Shown here piece after piece: positions 36,016-49,777 of a DNA stretch of 64,000 bases. How positions within the stretch are numbered: position 1 is the stretch's first letter; each line of letters opens with the position of its first letter. The stretch comes from Rheum nobile (lineage: Eukaryota; Streptophyta; Magnoliopsida; Caryophyllales; Polygonaceae). The position numbers and the translations under genes were made by a program. The stretch is taken from positions 3,534,001 through 3,598,000 of the forward strand of contig WOAB01000142.1 of NCBI GenBank assembly GCA_027886185.1, written 5' to 3'. The notes below the pieces were generated by a model that saw only the letters and a list, made by a program, of their open reading frames with translations, was not told the DNA's origin and did not search any database.

Positions 36016-36018
<3 letters not shown>
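32986..36018 (+). pseudogene. Unknown two-exon Helitron gene, split by a solo LTR
   Basis: The first exon (32986-33194) starts MVHPIAHDISVHTDVVFLSD. The intron (33195-33351) is GT-AG, and exon 2 begins RFKHALDEVNKRFCPFIYER and continues VAGYFGPTEEADFHS. An in-frame TAA (33572-33574) interrupts after LNETGLE, followed in the same frame by MFIQYGHDRYLRIDSLSNEE. The solo LTR 33640-35751 then splits a codon. On the far side (35757-36018) the same frame resumes with YITWRNSDVNIWIEGEG and EYLLKFSSKCVLAWQLSC and ends in an acidic tail (DEEGEDEEE). The total without the LTR is about 251 residues. I do not recognise the family. Its place between the RPA-like and RepHel genes suggests either a Helitron accessory protein or a captured host gene. 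Confidence 0.7.
33640..35751 (-). mobile_element. Solo LTR, family 'TGTAACACCCCG', copy B
   Basis: On the - strand it starts TGTAACACCCCCAGG and ends with GATATTTCA. The TSD is CATAA at 33635-33639 and 35752-35756. It contains four copies of a roughly 62-bp unit (34740-34985, TGGTGAAATTCCTTATATGTG) and four copies of a roughly 50-bp unit (about 35015-35190, GTGTGATTGTTATGTGTACC). A GT-rich stretch (34360-34660) and a GC-rich block (33770-34195) also occur. It has no gag-pol. It splits an exon of the unknown Helitron gene. Confidence 0.92.
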
Positions 36019-36046
<28 letters not shown>

Positions 36047-36113
36047 GGGAGGAGAAGAAGTAGAAGAAGAGGAAGATGAGGAAGAGGAGCCTTTTGAAGA
36101 AGATGAATAATAA
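36004..36113 (+). repeat. (GAA)n-rich tract
   Basis: A purine-rich AGAAGA repeat overlaps the acidic C-terminus of the unknown gene (GAA codons encode glutamate) and extends past its TAA stop at 36016-36018. Slippage in this tract could have changed the C-terminus. Confidence 0.85.
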
Positions 36114-36397
36114 ATTGCTAAGAATTTGTCATGTTTTATATTATTTTAAAGTTATTTAGACTATTTAGAATTATTCTATGCCATTTCTTGTCATGTTTGG
36201 AATTAGTTTAAAGTTATTTGGAATATTTAGAATTATTCTATGTTTTTTTTTAGGACAAGTGATTGTTTGTTATATAGCATTTCTTAAATACATTTACTAA
36301 ACCAATTAGTTTTGTTATTAATCAAATCATGATAATATTTAGAAACAGAGTTAAAATTTATTTACATTAATCTAAAGCAGTGCAAAATTATAATCTA

Positions 36398-36975
36398 GAT
36401 ATATTAAACATTATGAAGATCGTTTCATATCCAATTTAAACTGAATTTTATTGGCCCAATAAACAAAAAATATATTATAAGTATAGCAGAATTCATGAAA
36501 AAACAGTTTTATGTAATTATGTTGTACTCATCAAAATAAATTGCATAACTGTTTAATTGAAAATTAATTAGGTTATTCTGTGGTATACAAATTATGAATA
36601 AAACTAAAACTGAAATTCATTATGAGTAAAACTAAAACTGGAAATTACTTAGGTTATTATTTGTCTGAATTCGGGCAAGGCAACTAGATATATTAAACAT
36701 TATAAAGGTCATTTCATATCCAATTTAAAATGAATTTTATTGGCCCAATAATCAAAAAAAACTATTATTATCTTAAGCATATCAGAATTCATTAAAAACA
36801 GTGTTATGCAATTATGTTGTACTCATCAAAACATATTGCATAAATTTTTAATTGAAAATGAATTAGGTTATTCCGTGGTATATAATTATGAATAAAACTT
36901 AAACTGACAAGTCATTATGAATAAAAGTAAAACTGAAAAATACTTAGGTTATTATTTGTCTGAATCCGGGTAAGG
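36398..36975. repeat. Tandem duplication of about 290 bp
   Basis: Two adjacent diverged copies (about 36398-36685 and 36687-36975) start TAGATATATTAAACATTAT and end with GTCTGAAT(T/C)CGGG. Internal words such as TTGGCCCAATAA and TGTTGTACTCATC line up throughout. It is non-coding. Confidence 0.85.
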
Positions 36976-39082
36976 ATATTATATATTAATCTAAATTGTA
37001 AGTAGAAAAAAATATAGCATATTAATAAATCTATACGTTTTTATTTGAGCAGATATATTTCAATTAGAATCATCCATGATTATTTTATTTATGGTTGTAA
37101 AACCCGTCTAAATGAAATCTGTATAAACAAATAAGGAAATACATATGTTCTATATATTATTTTATATGTTAAGTTTAAAAAGAATACAACATTAAAAAAA
37201 ATCAATTTGCATATATTTGTAAGTTTACAAGTCTGCACATCCGAAAAGATTATAACCTAGCAGATTGCAAAAGTATTCCAGTATTTAATATGGGCAAGAT
37301 ATTTTGAAGATCATATATTAATGTATTTAATATTAAAAAATAATTATAACATATATATAACCTAGCAGATTGCAAAAGTATTCCAGTTCGTGGTTTGAAG
37401 AGAACAAGTTATCTATAATGGCTATTATGTATTGCAGGAATCGGTTGTTGTGAAGAGGAAAGGGCTTTAACTTGTGAGAGAAAGCTTTAGACAAATCATT
37501 TTCAACTCATCGACAGTAACAGGTAATCTATTTTCAATGAATAATGTTCTATTTATTTTGTTTAAAGTGACAGAAAAATTAAGAATTAGATCTAGATGTG
37601 TTAAGTTTGTTGATTTAGGGTTACTAGATGTTTTCGATAGAATTATAATACTAAATACTACATGCAAAACATGATTACACACTCTGATTATAAGTAAATC
37701 TATAGATTATAGATGCTGGGGTACCTGTATGTCTCTCATTTTAAAAAAATCAGAGTTTGTCTCCAATGCTCATTATGAGTCCAATCCGAGATCTCCTATA
37801 CAAAGAATATGCAGGAATATATTAGTACTTAACATACTATAAAAAATTAAAATACTTTGGTGTACAAAATTGAAAAGATTACGTCTGACCTTACTGTAAA
37901 CGATAATGCAGTATATGTGTTGTATGTTGTTGTTTTAGTGTTGATGCCTGTAATTGCAAAAAAAATTGAATTCAGTAAACATAATAGCAATTAAAACATA
38001 AAAACTATTAAAAAAATGTCTTACCATTCAGTATGAGTGAATTGCAATCAGAATAAGATATGTAACTTGAATATCATACCAGAAATCCTATGATTGAAAA
38101 TTATTTTAACTCAGTAAACAAAACTGTTGTATGAAATATGAAGATATATAAATTGCAAAGTGTTATAAGCATTTACCATGTAGTATGAATGAAATTAAAG
38201 TTTACTATCTGTGTATATAATAAGCATTGTAGTCATTTTGCTTATCATCTCTAGGTGAAGGCATCTTATGCAATCAGACAGTGAAAAACAAATTCAATTT
38301 TAGTCTCACAAACTATATTACAACATATCTAATCTCTACTCAAAAGGGTCATTTATATATAATATTGTTATGAATCTTTATGTATGAATAGGTGTATATA
38401 TTAGATATTAATAATTATTGCATTTCAAATTTACTTGAAATATAAATCCTAAATATCAGTATTAAATCTATTAAAGATAGCACAGATTGATTTAATACAT
38501 TTCACATTCACTATCAATATTGCATTTGATCAAAAAAAAAAATTCATTTCCAGTAAAAAGGCAATCAAACAAATGAACAACTTAAACAGCAAACATGATT
38601 ATCTTTCTAAAATAACCCAAGTATAATTAATGAAACAGAATTTATAACACTTTTTTTAGTTGATTATGTTAGGGACATACCTGCATAACAACTTTCTTGA
38701 AGCTTATATTTTTTGTATCTGACATTGTTTGGTTGTGGAAATTGCATTTAATTGAATCCTCGAAAACAAAAAAAAATAGAATACAATGAGATGTGTAAAC
38801 TCATTGACACATAGAAAAAGGAGAAAAAGAGATTGAAATATGTGTAGAGAGTGAGAGAGAGGGAGGTTGGGAGAAATAGAGTTAGACTTCTTACATTTAT
38901 GTGCTTTGGATCTCATTCTATTACCTGCCATGGATCCTCATCAGAGAGGTTGATGTTGTTTGAATGCTAACAAAGATAAATACAAAGACAAGGTTAGTTT
39001 GCAGGATATTGGTTGTAATCGAAGTAAGAAGTCTCGGATATGGATTTGTAAATTATCTAAAAAATAATTATATACTGACAAG

Positions 39083-39086
<4 letters not shown>
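36976..39086. other. AT-rich Helitron interior, no gene seen
   Basis: No supportable coding sequence. A short direct repeat (ATAACCTAGCAGATTGCAAAA type) occurs near 37253 and 37361. Some stretches could be captured gene fragments, but none shows a protein match I know. Confidence 0.5.

Positions 39087-39176
<90 letters not shown>
39087..39176. repeat. (AG)n microsatellite, 90 bp
   Basis: An uninterrupted AG dinucleotide repeat of 45 units. Open frames across it encode only Arg-Glu repeats and are not genes. Confidence 0.98.
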
Positions 39177-39177
<1 letters not shown>

Positions 39178-40080
39178 AGCTGCATTTTTATAAAAGAAAT
39201 ATAGGTAAATAAATATGAGGTTGAATAATAAGCCGATATAATTTAACCTTGTGCCACGTAGTCGTTATAATAAAGATAGAATTATAGTTATTGCTAACTA
39301 GGCCTAAAGTCAATGTTGGGCCGGCCCATGTAAAAACAAATCAATGTTTTCAGAGAATAATATTCAATTTTAAACAAGTAACGATACCCAAATGAAATGG
39401 GCTTATAAGCCCATCGACTTCTAGGCCTATCTGTTAATGTTTTTTAATGCCATTAATTGTTGCCGTTAGTTACAGATTGGACGACTAAGGCAAAAAAAAA
39501 ATTGAAATGGGCAATATATGGTTACACATTTTGGGCCGTCGTTAATGAAGCCCATACAAAAATTGGCCCACTTAGCCGTTATATAAAAGATTGAAATTAT
39601 GTTATAAATGATCTGGCCTAAAGTCATTATTTAATCAAGCCCAAAAAAAACTTGGCCCACTAATCCATTAAGGCAAATCAATGTTTTTATCTGAATAAAA
39701 ATTTAATAGTTATTGTGTTATTGAACCCGGTTTTCCTATTATTATTACTGAACCATTATAACAAATATAAATATAACAAATATAATTTACAGATTCAACC
39801 AGAAGATTCTAGATATTGCAGAATGAACATCGAAACACAGTATCCTAATCAATGCACACATGAAAAATTATCAAACACATTATTGAAACAAATCTTTAAT
39901 GAATCATGGAAGAGGTTGATGGTTTAGGTCTTATTTCGAAGCAAGGTGACATAGGAGTTCAAACGAATCGAGACTGGATGAAGAACAAGCATGAATAATA
40001 TTTAAGCAAAGCATTGAAAAAAAAATTGATGATTTTTAAATCGAAAGGGAAATCCAGACAATGAAAAAAAAGACATGCAT

Positions 40081-40083
<3 letters not shown>

Positions 40084-40177
<94 letters not shown>
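40084..40177. repeat. (GA)n microsatellite, 94 bp
   Basis: An uninterrupted GA repeat of 47 units, the second of three in about 1.3 kb. Confidence 0.98.
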
Positions 40178-40178
<1 letters not shown>

Positions 40179-40306
40179 GAAGGTGCGAGAGAGACATATT
40201 TCTCACATTTCTGTACAGAATAAGCTATCCAGAACCTCCGACTTGCATGTACCTAGCAAAATCGAGAAAAAAAAACCAGAGAATCAAATTAAAGAGAAAG
40301 AAAGAT

Positions 40307-41271
<965 letters not shown>

Positions 41272-43850
41272 ATGGACGAATTAACTCGACATAACAGAGC
41301 GTTGATATTGGCTATTATTAGAGATAAACGACAACGGACAAATTCAAATCGATCAGGTGAATAAATTGTATTCAATTCTTTCATTGTTTTTTCGATCAAT
41401 TTAAATATGAGCTTGAATATAAATATTCATTATGCAGGATGTATTCCTGAAGTTAGTACCAATTCATCCGTTAGTGATCGGATCCCCATGTCTGACATTT
41501 CAAATGGTTAGTAATGTTATTTGATAAAGTCCTTATTTAATTTGATTTGAACATGTATATTGTAATAAATGTTTGATGTTATATAATACCATAGTGTAAA
41601 CTAAATTAAATAAATTTGTAACTATTTTATAAATATGAAGATATATAATTGTGGTATTGTTTTTTTTCTTATGCTTTAAATTTTGTAACACAGATGCATG
41701 TATTTATGCAGTACACCAAAATATCACACCGTCGGCTTTGCATTTACCCCAAAGTGATATAAACGTTCATAATTCATTTTTATCTATAAGTGTTCGAGAT
41801 GAAGAAAATTACGGTATATAGTTTAAATCGTTACTTTTTTGCTATGAAGTATGAATAATAATTTTTTTTATTATCTATAATAAGCAGATAATGATATAAT
41901 TATTTATTTGTAGTTCAATTGCACAATGTCATGTATACAGAACAAAATCATATGCACAGTGTCGAACAAGGTATGTTATTCTTAAAAGTTCTATTAAAAA
42001 GCCTGATTTATGTATTTTAACTAATTGATTTTTATGTTCATGCACAACGTAGCTCGGCATAGGAGGAAGTTGAGAATGAATGTTATACGACATAAGCGAA
42101 ATGGAACATCCCTAAACGAATCAGGTTATGAATAAAAAATCCCATTAGTTTAAAATAACAAGTCATGTGTTAAAATCTTTAAGCAAACTTTGTGCAGGCA
42201 ATGTACTTGGAAGTCTTGGCAACTCTGTACTTACCCAATCTACACCATTAGCTATTACTGTTAATGGTTAGTTATTAATGATATATAATATTTTATATAC
42301 TTTCATGCATGCATTGTCTTAATTTTTAGGTTTTCAGAACGAAAAATCATTTAATACTTAAATGTGAAGGGACAAGGAATTCATCTATTTTGCTAAGTCG
42401 TACTAATGAAGTTGACATAACAAAGGTTGAACAAGGTACGTTAGTAATCAGTAAATATTAATTGAGTGATTTATTGCATTTCAATATTTGTAATTGTTTT
42501 CCACTGATAATTTAGCTCGACGTAAGAGGATGTTGAGAATGAATGTGATTAGGCATAAGAGGCATGGAACACCGTTAATTGAATCAGGTTAGCAAAAAAA
42601 TATTTAATTTAATTTTAGAGCCTTAATGAATTTTTTTTTCCTTGCATCTAATTGGATATGCATATACATTCCACATTCTTCAAAATATATGATCACTTAC
42701 ATATTTTCATTTCAGGAACTACCAATTCATCTGCGTTGGCAGAGTGTTCATCTACATTACCAAATTTAGATAATTTTATAATTAAAAGCATTTGTTTTTT
42801 GGTTTATATCCATAATAGGATCATGTTTTCCATTACATTATGATTGTTACAAATATATTGTAATGTCCATAATATAAGTTACAATAAGCACATTTCAATT
42901 TATTTGTTCAACCTTTATAAAAAGTGCTTAGGCGTACAGCATAGTTTTTATTTTGTAATATTTGATTATATGTATTTATATAATAAATGAAATTAATATA
43001 TGTGTTTTTATGTAGTGTCCGCTAATCTTACGCCAACGGATTTGCATTTACCAATAGCGGATCAAATCGCTATTAACTCAGTTATACCTATAAGACTAAA
43101 TGACAAGGAAAACTATGGTACCCAGATTATTGTTTTATCAAGCCGTTTTACTAAGCACTATATTACTTTTGTCTTATATCACTATGTGTAGTATGATATA
43201 TGTATGTATTTTGCAGCTCCTTTACATAACGCAAGTCTTACTAATCAAGTTGACATAACAAATGTTGAACAAGGTATAATGAGTAAATATTAATTGATTG
43301 AGTTATTGCATTTGAATAATTGTAATTAATTTTCATTGACAAATTAGATCGACGTAAGAGGATGTTGAGAATGAATGTGCTTAGACATAAGAGGCATGGA
43401 ACACCACTAATTGAACCAGGTTAGCAAAAACCCTTTAATTTTATGCTAAATCCTTAATGAAAGTTACGATGTCATCTATTTGGATATTCATATATGTTAT
43501 AAATTATTTCATTGTTCAAAAAATATGACTACTTACATATCTCAATTTCAGCAATCACTAATTCATCTGCTTTGCCAGAGTGTTCATCTACATTGCAAAA
43601 TATAGGTAATTTTTTAATTAATATCATATTTTTTGTATGCATAGAAGGATACTATTTTTTGTTACATTAGGATTGTTACAAATAGTATATGAACATAAAA
43701 TACGTTAAAATAAGCACATTTTAGTATATTTAATATATATGTTACAGTTTATTTGTTCAACCTTTATTCTCTATATAACAATGAGCAACGGTACAAATCC
43801 TGTTACAGTGATGAATAGAAGAACAAGAAATCATACTGGTAACCTGGGTA
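41272..43850 (+). pseudogene. RepHel 5' exons: tandemly repeated small-exon cassettes
   Basis: The series of small exons begins at ATG 41272 (MDELTRHNRALILAIIRDKR). A basic exon is repeated: RHRRKLRMNVIRHKRNGTS (42055-42124), RRKRMLRMNVIRHKRHGTP (42519-42589) and RRKRMLRMNVLRHKRHGTP (43350-43420). Exon 1 is a diverged fourth copy. Between them are repeated exons of the types NSS..ECSSTLPN, LHLPxxDxI..ENYG and VDITxVEQ. Most of the small exons are bounded by GT-AG. The pattern shows duplication of a three- or four-exon block. Such N-terminal exons precede the Helitron Rep domain in plants. I infer that they belong to RepHel from position, strand and phase. Confidence 0.6.
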
Positions 43851-43920
43851 AGTCTGTTGTATTTTTTTCTAAAAATTTATAATATTTTTGTTTATTCTTT
43901 AACACTCATTAATATGTTAT

Positions 43921-46900
43921 AGTTCAATACATAGATAACGGTGAACCAGTGTATGAATGTCTGCATTGTGGGGCATTGCTATGGCATGCTGAAAGAATAA
44001 ACACACAAAACTCTTCAAGCGAAGATATATGTCATATATCTTCCTTATGTTGCATGAAAGGAAAATTTGAGCTCTCATTGCTATAAGAGCCACCGCCGTT
44101 GTTGAATAAACTTTTGACAAATAAGCATCCAAAAAGCAAACAATTTTGTGAGAACATTATAGCTTATAATATGATGTTTGCTTTCCCCTCTTTGGGAGGA
44201 ACTGTCTCACCCATCACGAAAGGTCGTGGAACTTATTGTTACCGAATGCATGGTCAGAATTTTCACAGAATAGGGAGTTTGTTACCAGTGTCGGGCATAA
44301 CTCCAAAGTTTTCCCAACTATATATATATGATACTAAAAACGAGGATTCAAACAGAATCAATGCGATAAGGTATGTCAATTGCATTTTTTTTTTGTTACC
44401 GCTTATAGTTATATAACGTTATTCTTTAATATTAAGATTTTACATTGATCTTTATTTATTGCATCTCTAGAGTCAAAAAAGTTGATGAATCGCTTGTGAT
44501 TGAGTTGAGAAAGATGATAGATCAACACAACCCCCATGCAAAAGCATTTAGAATGGCCAGAGATCGTTTTAAGGATGAAGGTGTTAGAGATATGAAGTTA
44601 CGACTGCTTAGCAATAGAAACACTGATGGTCGGAGATATAATCTCCCAACGAGTTCAGAGGTTGCTGCTATTATTCTTGGTGATAGTGATACAAATTATC
44701 AGCCCAGGGACATTATACTTCATACAAGGTCTGGTCAGTTACAACGGATTCACGAATTACATCCTTCGTATCTTGCGCTTCAATATCCGTTGGCATTCCC
44801 TTATGGTGAGGACGGGTATCGGACTGATATTGATTTAAGTGAAAGGTGCAAAACTTCTGCAAGGAAGAGGTCAAGAGTTACGTTAAAAGAATTCTGTCAG
44901 TTTCGAATTCACGAGCGTCGAGGCGAAGCCGGAATTCTGAGGTCGTCTAGAAAGTTGTTTCAGCAATTTTTGGTTGATGTTTACACAATGATTGAATCAG
45001 AAAGGTTGAACTATCATCGATTTCATCAAAAGAACATACGTGCTGATTTATATACAAATCTTGCTTCAGCAACGAGCAAGGGTCATACAGCACCGGCATC
45101 ATCTGGAAAGCAAATAGTGTTGCCATCTTCATTTACGGGTGGTCCTAGATATATGCAGAAGAACTATCAAGATGCAATGGCAATATGCAAACACTGTAAC
45201 ACCCCGGACCAGAGGTGCTACAGTGCCATAGTCCCGAAGGACTATAAGGCGGTTTTAAAAGAAAAGAAATCCAAAACTCTTCCAATTACATAAAAATCAT
45301 CAACAATAATCCCTATTCAAGATTGAATCAATACTTAAACCTGTCATCCAGTTTAAATACATCAATTTATATCCAAAACACGAAAGCGAATACAACATTT
45401 TCAAATCCGATGCAAAACTAAATCTTTAACTGTGAAGACCAATCTGTGATCCAGAACCCGCTTGTTGCTGCTAACCTGCAAAGACCAGTTGACTGGTGGA
45501 CCCGATACACCAGTCAACCGTGGCACGTAAACCGAAGTTGGTTAGTCTCGCGAAAGACTGGCAAGATTCCTCAAGCCAAAACAGTTTAAAATCCAGAGAT
45601 TTAACACAACAACCAATTAATACCAAACGACAACATGCCACACAATAAATATACATATATATATATATATCATAACTATACCATTATTCCACCAATATCA
45701 ACCGCACATCAAAACATATACACACTATCACATAACCATTCATTACCCACTCTTATCCAACTCTTCACTATGCTAACTTCATTCAATCCAACCTCAACAT
45801 CACCACAAGTATAAATGAATAGAACAATCCAATCCAACTTACTAACACAACCAACCAACCTTCGCATCAACGAACACATAAGCACCAACGAGACAATCAT
45901 TACCTTATACAAATATAACGACCCAGGCCAGCCATCCTTCCGGTGCCGCCTGTTCGTTAACATGGGCCGCAACCCATACACCTCAACCCAACCCATATTG
46001 ACCCACACCCTCAAGATGGGAAACCAACCTTCCTAATCAATCACCATAACCAACCTTCTCAAACAATTCACACCAAGATCCAACAACCACTACCAATGGA
46101 CAACAATAGCCCACAACCACCACTAACAACAATCAACAAACGACTACTAACTACAACCAACCGACAACCAAAGTCTAACACAAAACCAATAATCAAACAC
46201 CCCACCAATATCCGCAAACAAAACCATTAACTAAGCACACAACCAATAATCAAGCAAACAACCCAAAACCGAGCACACAACCACCCACACACACAATCCA
46301 ACACATAACTGCCAACACACACAAGTGTCAACACACACACACGTCCACACACACAAGTGTCAACACACACAACTGCACACACACACACACACATGTCAAC
46401 ACCCACAGTCTAACACACACAACTGTCAACACACACAGATGTCAATTCACACACAATCCAACACACACAACTGTCAATACACACAATTGGTAACACACAC
46501 AATCCAACACCCGATCCAAACTCCGATCCTACCTCCAATCCAACCCACCACCGGATGGGACTTTCAACCATCCAACCTAGCCTTAACCAACGGAGGTCAC
46601 ACCCTCACGCGGTCGGATGAGGTCACACCCTCACCCCGGCTCCATAACCAACCATCACCAATCCACCAACCACTCACCACCGGATGGGACTTTTAACCAT
46701 CCAACCTAGCCTTAACCAACGGAGGTCACACCCTCACGCGGTCGGATGAGGTCACACCCTCACCCCGGCTCCATAACCAACCATCACCAATCCACCAACC
46801 ACCCACCATCGGATGGGACTTTCAACCATCCAACCTAGCCTTAACCAACGGAGGTCACACCCTCACGCGGTCGGATGAGGCCACACCCTCACCCTGGCTC

Positions 46901-49665
46901 CATAACCAACCATCACCAATCCACCAACCACCCACCACCTATCACGATCAACCCGCAATCAAACACAACACATGATAACTAATATCATATAACGGAATTT
47001 CACCATCAAGTTAATCAACAATCAATCACAATTAGTCACAATTGACTACCACATCAACATTTAATCAAACACAATACGAGACAAATACTAACACACGCAC
47101 ACACACATATTCAACCAAGCAACTCTACAGGCAATAATCCGAATTCACATACTCAAACAAGAGTAAAATTAATTACTGAATCAAGATAGGAACAAAAGTA
47201 CTTTTATAAAAAATATACGAAGGGTTAACAAGAATCATCTTGCCTCAAACTCGACAACCACGACCTCAGAAGCTCAAATCCAACTCGGACGAACCTGTGA
47301 AATCAATCCGAGCAAATCCCTGGCGTTAATTACTCATATCGAGTCTCAACTAATAATTCCCCAATTTAACCCCAAAATCATACTTTAAATTCCAATCTCA
47401 ACAAACCCCCACAAATCCACTTAAATTAATTCCTCAATTAATTAAGGGAACCCACACCCTAATTAGTCCAAATCCAATCACTTCAAATTCGTATCCCTGC
47501 TGCACAAATTAATAACTTCAGTCCAAATCCCACACATACAACTCACCAAAATTCAGCAAACAATCATATATATATGATGTCCAATTACCCCAAATTTCTC
47601 AAATCTGTCCATAAGTTCAGCAAACCCAAAGCCCACACTCACCTCGTTGATGCTCCCTTGCACGGCCACCGAAATCACCTCCACCCCCTTCTCGTCGTCG
47701 GAGCACAGCGGCAGTCAGCACCACAACAACACCAGCAGCTCACGAACTGCAACAACCACCACAGACGTCAGCGGACACCAGCACCCACGACTCAGCCACC
47801 CAGCAGAATGCAGCTCCCGCACGCAGCACCACAACAACACCAGCAGAGCAGCGGCTGCTCGCGGCTCGGCTCTGTGCATCAGCGAACCAGCACCCACACC
47901 ACCACGGACACCAGCGGAGGAGGAGGAGGAGCTGGGCTGCTCGGCTGAAGAACTCACACGGGAGAGAGAGAGAGAGACAACCGAATGAGTTTAGGGATTA
48001 AATCCCCAAATTTCCCTTTCTCCCATATTTAAGTAATCCCGTAATTAATTTACCATTATGCCATTATCCTTATCTTATATGGGGTATTTCAAACACCATG
48101 GTTATCCAGATCTATTCATAACATTCACATGCAATACAAAATGGCCTGAAATTGTAAAGTTTTGTGAAGAAAGGGGTCTACAACCAGAGGATCGACCAGA
48201 CATTATATGTAGAGTATTCCACATGAAATTGGAGTCCATGATCAAAGATTTCAAAGTAAATAAAATATTTGGCAAGGTTAATTCAGGTAATGTCTCTTTT
48301 ACTGTCCTCATTTAAGTTATTGTTTACATGTGTATAAAATATTTTATTTTCCCAACATGTTTATATTCTATTAAATGTATTATTTTTTGCTTTTTTAAAA
48401 TGTATTAATTAAGTTGAACTTATATCTTTGACTTATGAATATTTTGCAGTTATTTACACAATTGAATTCCAAAAGCGTGGTATGCCTCATGCACATATTT
48501 TATTATTTCTGGATAAGGAATCTAAGTTGCCAACTACTACATATATAGATACGGTCATTTTTGTAGAAATTCCACACCCAACTGAGGATGCTGATTTATT
48601 CAATGTCGTGAGAAATTTCATGATGCATGGTCCATGCGGAGCTTCTAAACCATCGTCTCCTTGTATGACTGATGGAAAGTGTAGAAAGTACTTTCCAAAA
48701 AAAATTGTTGAGCAGACTTTTGTTGATGACGATGGCTACCCTGTGTACAGAAGACGTGACGATGGTAGAACGATAGAAAAAAGTGGAGTTCCCCTTGATA
48801 ATCGGTATGTGGTTCCTTACAATGCATTTCTTCTACTAAAATACAATGCACATATAAATGTTGAATGGTGAAACCGATCGGGCTCTATCAAGTATCTGTT
48901 CAAGTACATAAACAAAGGCCATGATCGCATCACTGTTGCAATTACAAACTCTGATGCAAACAATGTCGGTGATAATTGTATGGACAAATAAAAAACTACT
49001 ACACCGCTCGGTATGTATCTGCGTGTGAAGCGGCTTGGAGGATTTTTGGCTTTGATATTCATTACAAGACTCCTGTTGTTCAACGTTTGAATTTGCATCT
49101 TCCCGGTGAGGAAAGTGTTTTGTTTAATGATGATGATCATATTGATGCTGTCTTAAATGATCGTGAAAGTGATAAATCAATGTTTCTGCAATGGATGGAG
49201 GCTAACAAAAAGTTTCCAGAAGCTAAAGATTTGACTTATTCTGAATTTCCAGAGAAATTTGTTTGGGTAGCTTCAACTAGGCATTGGAAAAAACGTGTCA
49301 GGCGTGGTTCTGTTGGAAGGATTTATCACGTAGCTCCTGGTACTGGCGAGAAGTACTATCTTAGAATTTTGTTGAATCATATAAAAGGACCAACATGCTA
49401 CGAAGATTTAAGGACCGTTGAAGGTTCAGTTTATAGTACATTTAAAGAAGCTTGCTATGCATTGGGGTTGTTAGATGATGACAGAGAATATGTTGACGGT
49501 ATACCTGAAGCAAGTTATTGGGGATCAACAAACTACATTAGGAGTCTATTTGTATTTCTTTTGGTGTCTGATTGTATGGCAAAACCAGAGTTTGTTTGGC
49601 AACAAACATGGAGACTTCTAGCAGATGACATTGCCGATAAACAGAGGAGAATTCTACGAATTAAT
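43921..49665 (+). pseudogene. Helitron RepHel, N-terminal and HUH replication-initiator part
   Basis: The exon from 43921 carries a zinc-like YECLHCGALLWHAER and then an in-frame TAA (44084-44086). Coding goes on with NMMFAFPSLGG and YRMHGQNFHRIGSL, an intron (44371-44470), then the Helitron-like N domain (44471-45194, VTLKEFCQFRIHERRGE). A solo LTR interrupts here, and HHGYPDLFITFTCN resumes in frame at 48092. After an intron (48287-48449) comes the HUH motif GMPHAHILLFL (H-A-H at 48488-48496) and the catalytic-tyrosine region YLFKYINKGHD (48893-48922). TGA at 48869-48871 and a frameshift near 48985 break it. Coding resumes IKNYYTARYVSACEAAW and continues to 49665. The Rep domain nicks and joins DNA during rolling-circle transposition; this copy cannot make it whole. 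Confidence 0.88.
45195..48091 (+). mobile_element. Solo LTR, family 'TGTAACACCCCG', copy C
   Basis: It begins TGTAACACCCCGGACC, ends GGGGTATTTCA and is flanked by AACAC (45190-45194 and 48092-48096). At 2897 bp it is the longest of the three copies because of tandem expansion: a (CA)n-rich stretch with ACACAACTGTCAAC words (46260-46510) and three 129-bp units starting at 46551, 46680 and 46809. A GC-rich CAG/CAC block (47640-47950) lies near the end. It interrupts the Rep domain exon, which reads in frame once it is removed. Confidence 0.93.
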
Positions 49666-49777
49666 GGTATGTATTTATTTAAGGTTTTTTACTTGATCAT
49701 AATATTTGATATAGTTTTTGGCAGAATATATTGTACTCGTCTAATTGTAATGACATGTGAATTCTATTTATATGCAG

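Noticed and set aside
47574..47988. ORFs in the 3' part of solo LTR copy C
   Set aside because: They are Gln/His/Ser-rich translations of CAG/CAC-rich LTR sequence.
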